The notes beneath the pieces are model-generated. The model was not told where the DNA came from and made no database searches. It saw only the letters and a program-made list of their open reading frames with translations. Below, one piece after another: positions 62,256 to 64,000 of a DNA stretch of 64,000 nt. This DNA is from Palsa-504 sp963767565 (GTDB taxonomy: Bacteria > Actinomycetota > Actinomycetes > Streptosporangiales > Streptosporangiaceae): NCBI GenBank assembly GCA_963767565.1, contig CAVYEG010000002.1, forward strand, positions 136,664 through 200,663, read 5' to 3'. The position numbers and the translations under genes were made by a program. Every line of letters begins with the position of its first letter. Position 1 is the stretch's first letter.

Positions 62256-63260
62256 ATGCCACCTGCACGAGCGCCCCGGCGCCGGCCCGCTTCGTTTCCC
62301 GGTTATCTGGCAACTGCGGGCGCGGGGACGGACCGCGCCGCCCGTAACGTGCTGCCGGGCCAGCCGCTGGCCCGCCACGTCGATGACTTCCTCGCCGACC
62401 TGGCCAACGCGAACAAGCCGCGGAACACGATCCGCGCCTACCGCGGCGACCTGATCGCCTTCGCGGCCTGCCACGACGGCGACCTCGCCGATCTGACCGC
62501 GGCGCCGGTCCGGGCGTTCCTCGGCGAGATCGCCGGGCAGGCCCCATCGACCCGCAAGCGCAAGCGCGCTGCGGTCGCCTCGTTCTGCAGGTGGGCGGTC
62601 CGGCACGAGCTGCTGGACGCCAGCCCGATGGACCGCATCGGCGCCATCGCGGTGCCCCGGACGCGGCCCCGCCCGGCGGCCGCGGCCGATATCGCGGCGG
62701 TGCTGGATGCGATCTGCTCCCGGCGGCCGCGCAAGGACGTGCCGCTGGGTGTGCTGCGGGACCGGGTGCTGTTCGAGACCGCCTACGTCTGCGGCGCCCG
62801 TGCCTCGGAGGTCTGCGGGATCTACGTCGAGGACCTGGACCTGCGCCCGGACGACGAGCACGCCCGCGTGCACGGCAAGGGCGGCACCGTCCGCACCGTG
62901 CTGCTGGATGACCGCGGCTACCTCGCGCTGCTCAGGCTGTACCTGGCCCGGTCCGGGTACACCTCGGGCCCGCTGTTCCGGGCCAGCATCAACGGCCGGG
63001 GCGGCCCGCTGTCCTACGACGCCGCGCACAGCCGGTGGACGAAGTACTGCGCCGCGGCCGGTACCGGGATCGGCATCCACCAGCTGCGCCACGCGCACGC
63101 CACCGAGCTGATCAACAGCGGCGTCTCCATCGAGGTGGTGCGCCGCCGGCTGGGCCACGCCTCCACCGAGACCACCCAGGTCTGCACCCTGCTCGCCGAC
63201 AAGATCGCCGACACCGAGATCCGCGCCGCCCGCCGGCGGCGCGACCGGGCCGCACGCTGA
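62256..63260 (+). CDS. Tyrosine-recombinase-family protein with Cys at the nucleophile position
   Basis: 334 residues. N-terminal SAM-like core-binding domain (HVDDFLADLANANKPRNTIRAYRGDL). Catalytic domain: Arg in YVCGARASEVCGI, Lys in VHGKGGTVRTVLL, His-x-x-Arg in IHQLRHAHATELI and the second His in RLGHASTETTQV. The residue expected as catalytic Tyr is Cys (TTQVCTLLADK, where relatives have TTQIYT). The codon is TGC, one base from TAC. The protein would bind DNA but should not cleave it as a normal tyrosine recombinase. Start ATG 62256. No att pair seen. Confidence 0.88.
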   Translation: MPPARAPRRRPASFPGYLATAGAGTDRAARNVLPGQPLARHVDDFLADLANANKPRNTIRAYRGDLIAFAACHDGDLADLTAAPVRAFLGEIAGQAPSTRKRKRAAVASFCRWAVRHELLDASPMDRIGAIAVPRTRPRPAAAADIAAVLDAICSRRPRKDVPLGVLRDRVLFETAYVCGARASEVCGIYVEDLDLRPDDEHARVHGKGGTVRTVLLDDRGYLALLRLYLARSGYTSGPLFRASINGRGGPLSYDAAHSRWTKYCAAAGTGIGIHQLRHAHATELINSGVSIEVVRRRLGHASTETTQVCTLLADKIADTEIRAARRRRDRAAR

Positions 63261-63300
63261 GACCGCGGGGCTGGTAACGCCTTTCTTACCGTGCAGTCCC

Positions 63301-63663
63301 GTGACGGCGCGGCGGCCCGGCGAGCGGGATGCTGCCAGTGTGGCGTTCGCGGCAGATAGCGCCGGGGGTTCGCATGCCGGGCTGGCCGCCCTGGCGCGCA
63401 GGCCCCGGTCGGACCGGGGAACCCGGCGGATGCCGCCCGAGCTCCAGCTGCTGATTGAGGGCCTGGCGCTGCGCCGGCCGCCGCCCGCGATCGCCACGGT
63501 GCACCGGCAGGTGACCCAGGTGGCCCGGGGCCGGGGGTGGCCGGTGCCGGGCTACGCTGCGGTGTATGACGTGGTGACGAGCATCGACCCGGCGATGGCC
63601 ACCCTCGCGCACGAGGGATCCAAGCGGTACAAGGAGGTGTACGACCTGGTGCACCGCCGCGAG
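63301..63663 (+). pseudogene. Mu/TniA-type transposase, N-terminal remnant
   Basis: From GTG 63301: ALARRPRSDRGTRRMPPELQ, VHRQVTQVARGRGWPVPGYAAVYDVV and GSKRYKEVYDLVHRRE match the HTH-rich N-terminus of the large actinobacterial Mu-type integrase-transposases. Where relatives continue with PNEIWQADHTQLD, this sequence diverges after HRRE. The DDE domain is absent, so it is inactive. Confidence 0.7.
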
Positions 63664-63670
63664 GACGCTC

Positions 63671-63793
63671 ATGAATTCCAAGGCCATCGCAGCGTGGACT
63701 CTTTTCCTCGCTGCCATCACTGCCGCGCTCCAGGCCGCGAGCACCTGGTTCAGCTACCAGCAGCTGCAGATCGCGTGCCAGCAGGCACCCTGA
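63671..63793 (+). CDS. Small membrane protein, 40 residues
   Basis: ATG 63671 after GAGGA gives NSKAIAAWTLFLAAITAALQ, a single membrane helix, followed by WFSYQQLQIACQQ and a stop. It sits in the broken transposase region, in a frame distinct from the transposase fragment, and is followed by a strong terminator at 63811-63845. It is a candidate small gene; no family is recognised. Confidence 0.5.
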   Translation: MNSKAIAAWTLFLAAITAALQAASTWFSYQQLQIACQQAP

Positions 63794-63810
63794 CGGGCCG
63801 GTGCCGGTAA

Positions 63811-63845
63811 GCGGAGCCGGGTGCGCTCATGCGGCCCGGCTCCGC
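63811..63845. terminator. 11-bp stem-loop terminator
   Basis: GCGGAGCCGGG (63811-63821) and CCCGGCTCCGC (63835-63845) pair perfectly around 13 bases, 18 bases after the small membrane gene. The final 150 bases of the window hold TCCTAACA twice 13 bp apart near 63920 and no gene that I can support. Confidence 0.7.
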
Positions 63846-64000
63846 GTCGGCGGCGACACTGCACACCACAGTGCGGCAGCACCCGCCGCGAGGCTCCATG
63901 TGATCGACGTCACACAGGTGTCCTAACAAAAATCCTAACAAGCCGGTTAGAAAAAGGCTTGGATGTCCCATCAAACCCGCAGGTCACCGGCTATAAACGA

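Noticed and set aside
50133..64000. tRNA-Lys as attachment site for an integrated element carrying the recombinase.
   Set aside because: I saw no second copy of the tRNA 3' end near the recombinase, and the recombinase is 12 kb away and probably inactive.
63900..64000. Repeated TCCTAACA and a CTAAC...GTTAG dyad at the window end considered as an att or origin site.
   Set aside because: Too short and at the window edge, with no partner copy visible.

Overview
The window is very GC-rich DNA with strong G/C preference at third codon positions, frequent GTG starts, four-base ATGA/GTGA gene overlaps and several short-leader promoters. GlgE, an AfsR/SARP regulator with NB-ARC and TPR domains, F420-type LLM oxidoreductase, a SigK/RskA pair, DrrAB exporters and a DUF4242 protein all point to a filamentous-type actinomycete. 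I cannot name the genus.

Left part (1-12.6 kb): the end of a TetR regulator and an LLM oxidoreductase. Then a CarH/LitR-type B12 regulator is divergent from a tightly coupled six-gene operon: SDR-type epimerase, FAD amine-oxidase-like enzyme, DUF1365, two cyclopropane-synthase-type methyltransferases and a DUF1295 membrane reductase. This looks like a light-controlled lipid-modification operon. The methionine synthase metH follows on the opposite strand, behind a probable SAH riboswitch and with an apparent one-base frameshift.

12.6-30 kb: transketolase, an acyl-CoA ligase, a DUF523/DUF1722 protein, an ABC ATPase with a double permease, and a SigK/RskA locus divergent from a membrane molybdoenzyme and a fasciclin lipoprotein. 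Then come PadR, membrane protein and phosphotransferase genes and secreted or lipoprotein genes. Several genes here are broken by internal deletions (metallophosphoesterase, photolyase, APH(6)-like kinase, cupin) or by single-base frameshifts.

30-50 kb: a VIT1-like transporter and a stretch of gene debris. Next is an AfsR/SARP regulator convergent with drrAB. Further on are an SPFH protein with a ribbon-helix-helix partner, a DUF4097 protein, and an ABC exporter with a lectin-like extracellular insert divergent from a NarL-type two-component system. The drrA and DUF4097 promoters carry the same unusual operator: four CTGTCAC-like heptamers spaced 11/11/12 bp, the same distance from a GATRGT -10 box and a start codon 6 nt further on. 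This strongly suggests one SARP controls both. GlgE and tRNA-Lys(CTT) follow.

50-64 kb: an acyltransferase reading in frame into a low-molecular-weight phosphatase, coupled to a fructosamine-kinase-family gene (probable protein-repair pair). Then come an OmpR-type two-component system, a LuxR-type HTH protein and a short-chain dehydrogenase. The last part is an eroded accessory zone: a dispersed palindromic repeat also present at 32.7 kb in inverted orientation, a broken toxin-antitoxin pair, TetR/SDR genes, IS and Mu-type transposase remnants, and a tyrosine recombinase whose nucleophile position is cysteine. Most intact genes are ordinary. The most interesting signals are the duplicated SARP operator, the CarH lipid operon, the acyltransferase-phosphatase fusion, and the extent of local gene erosion.
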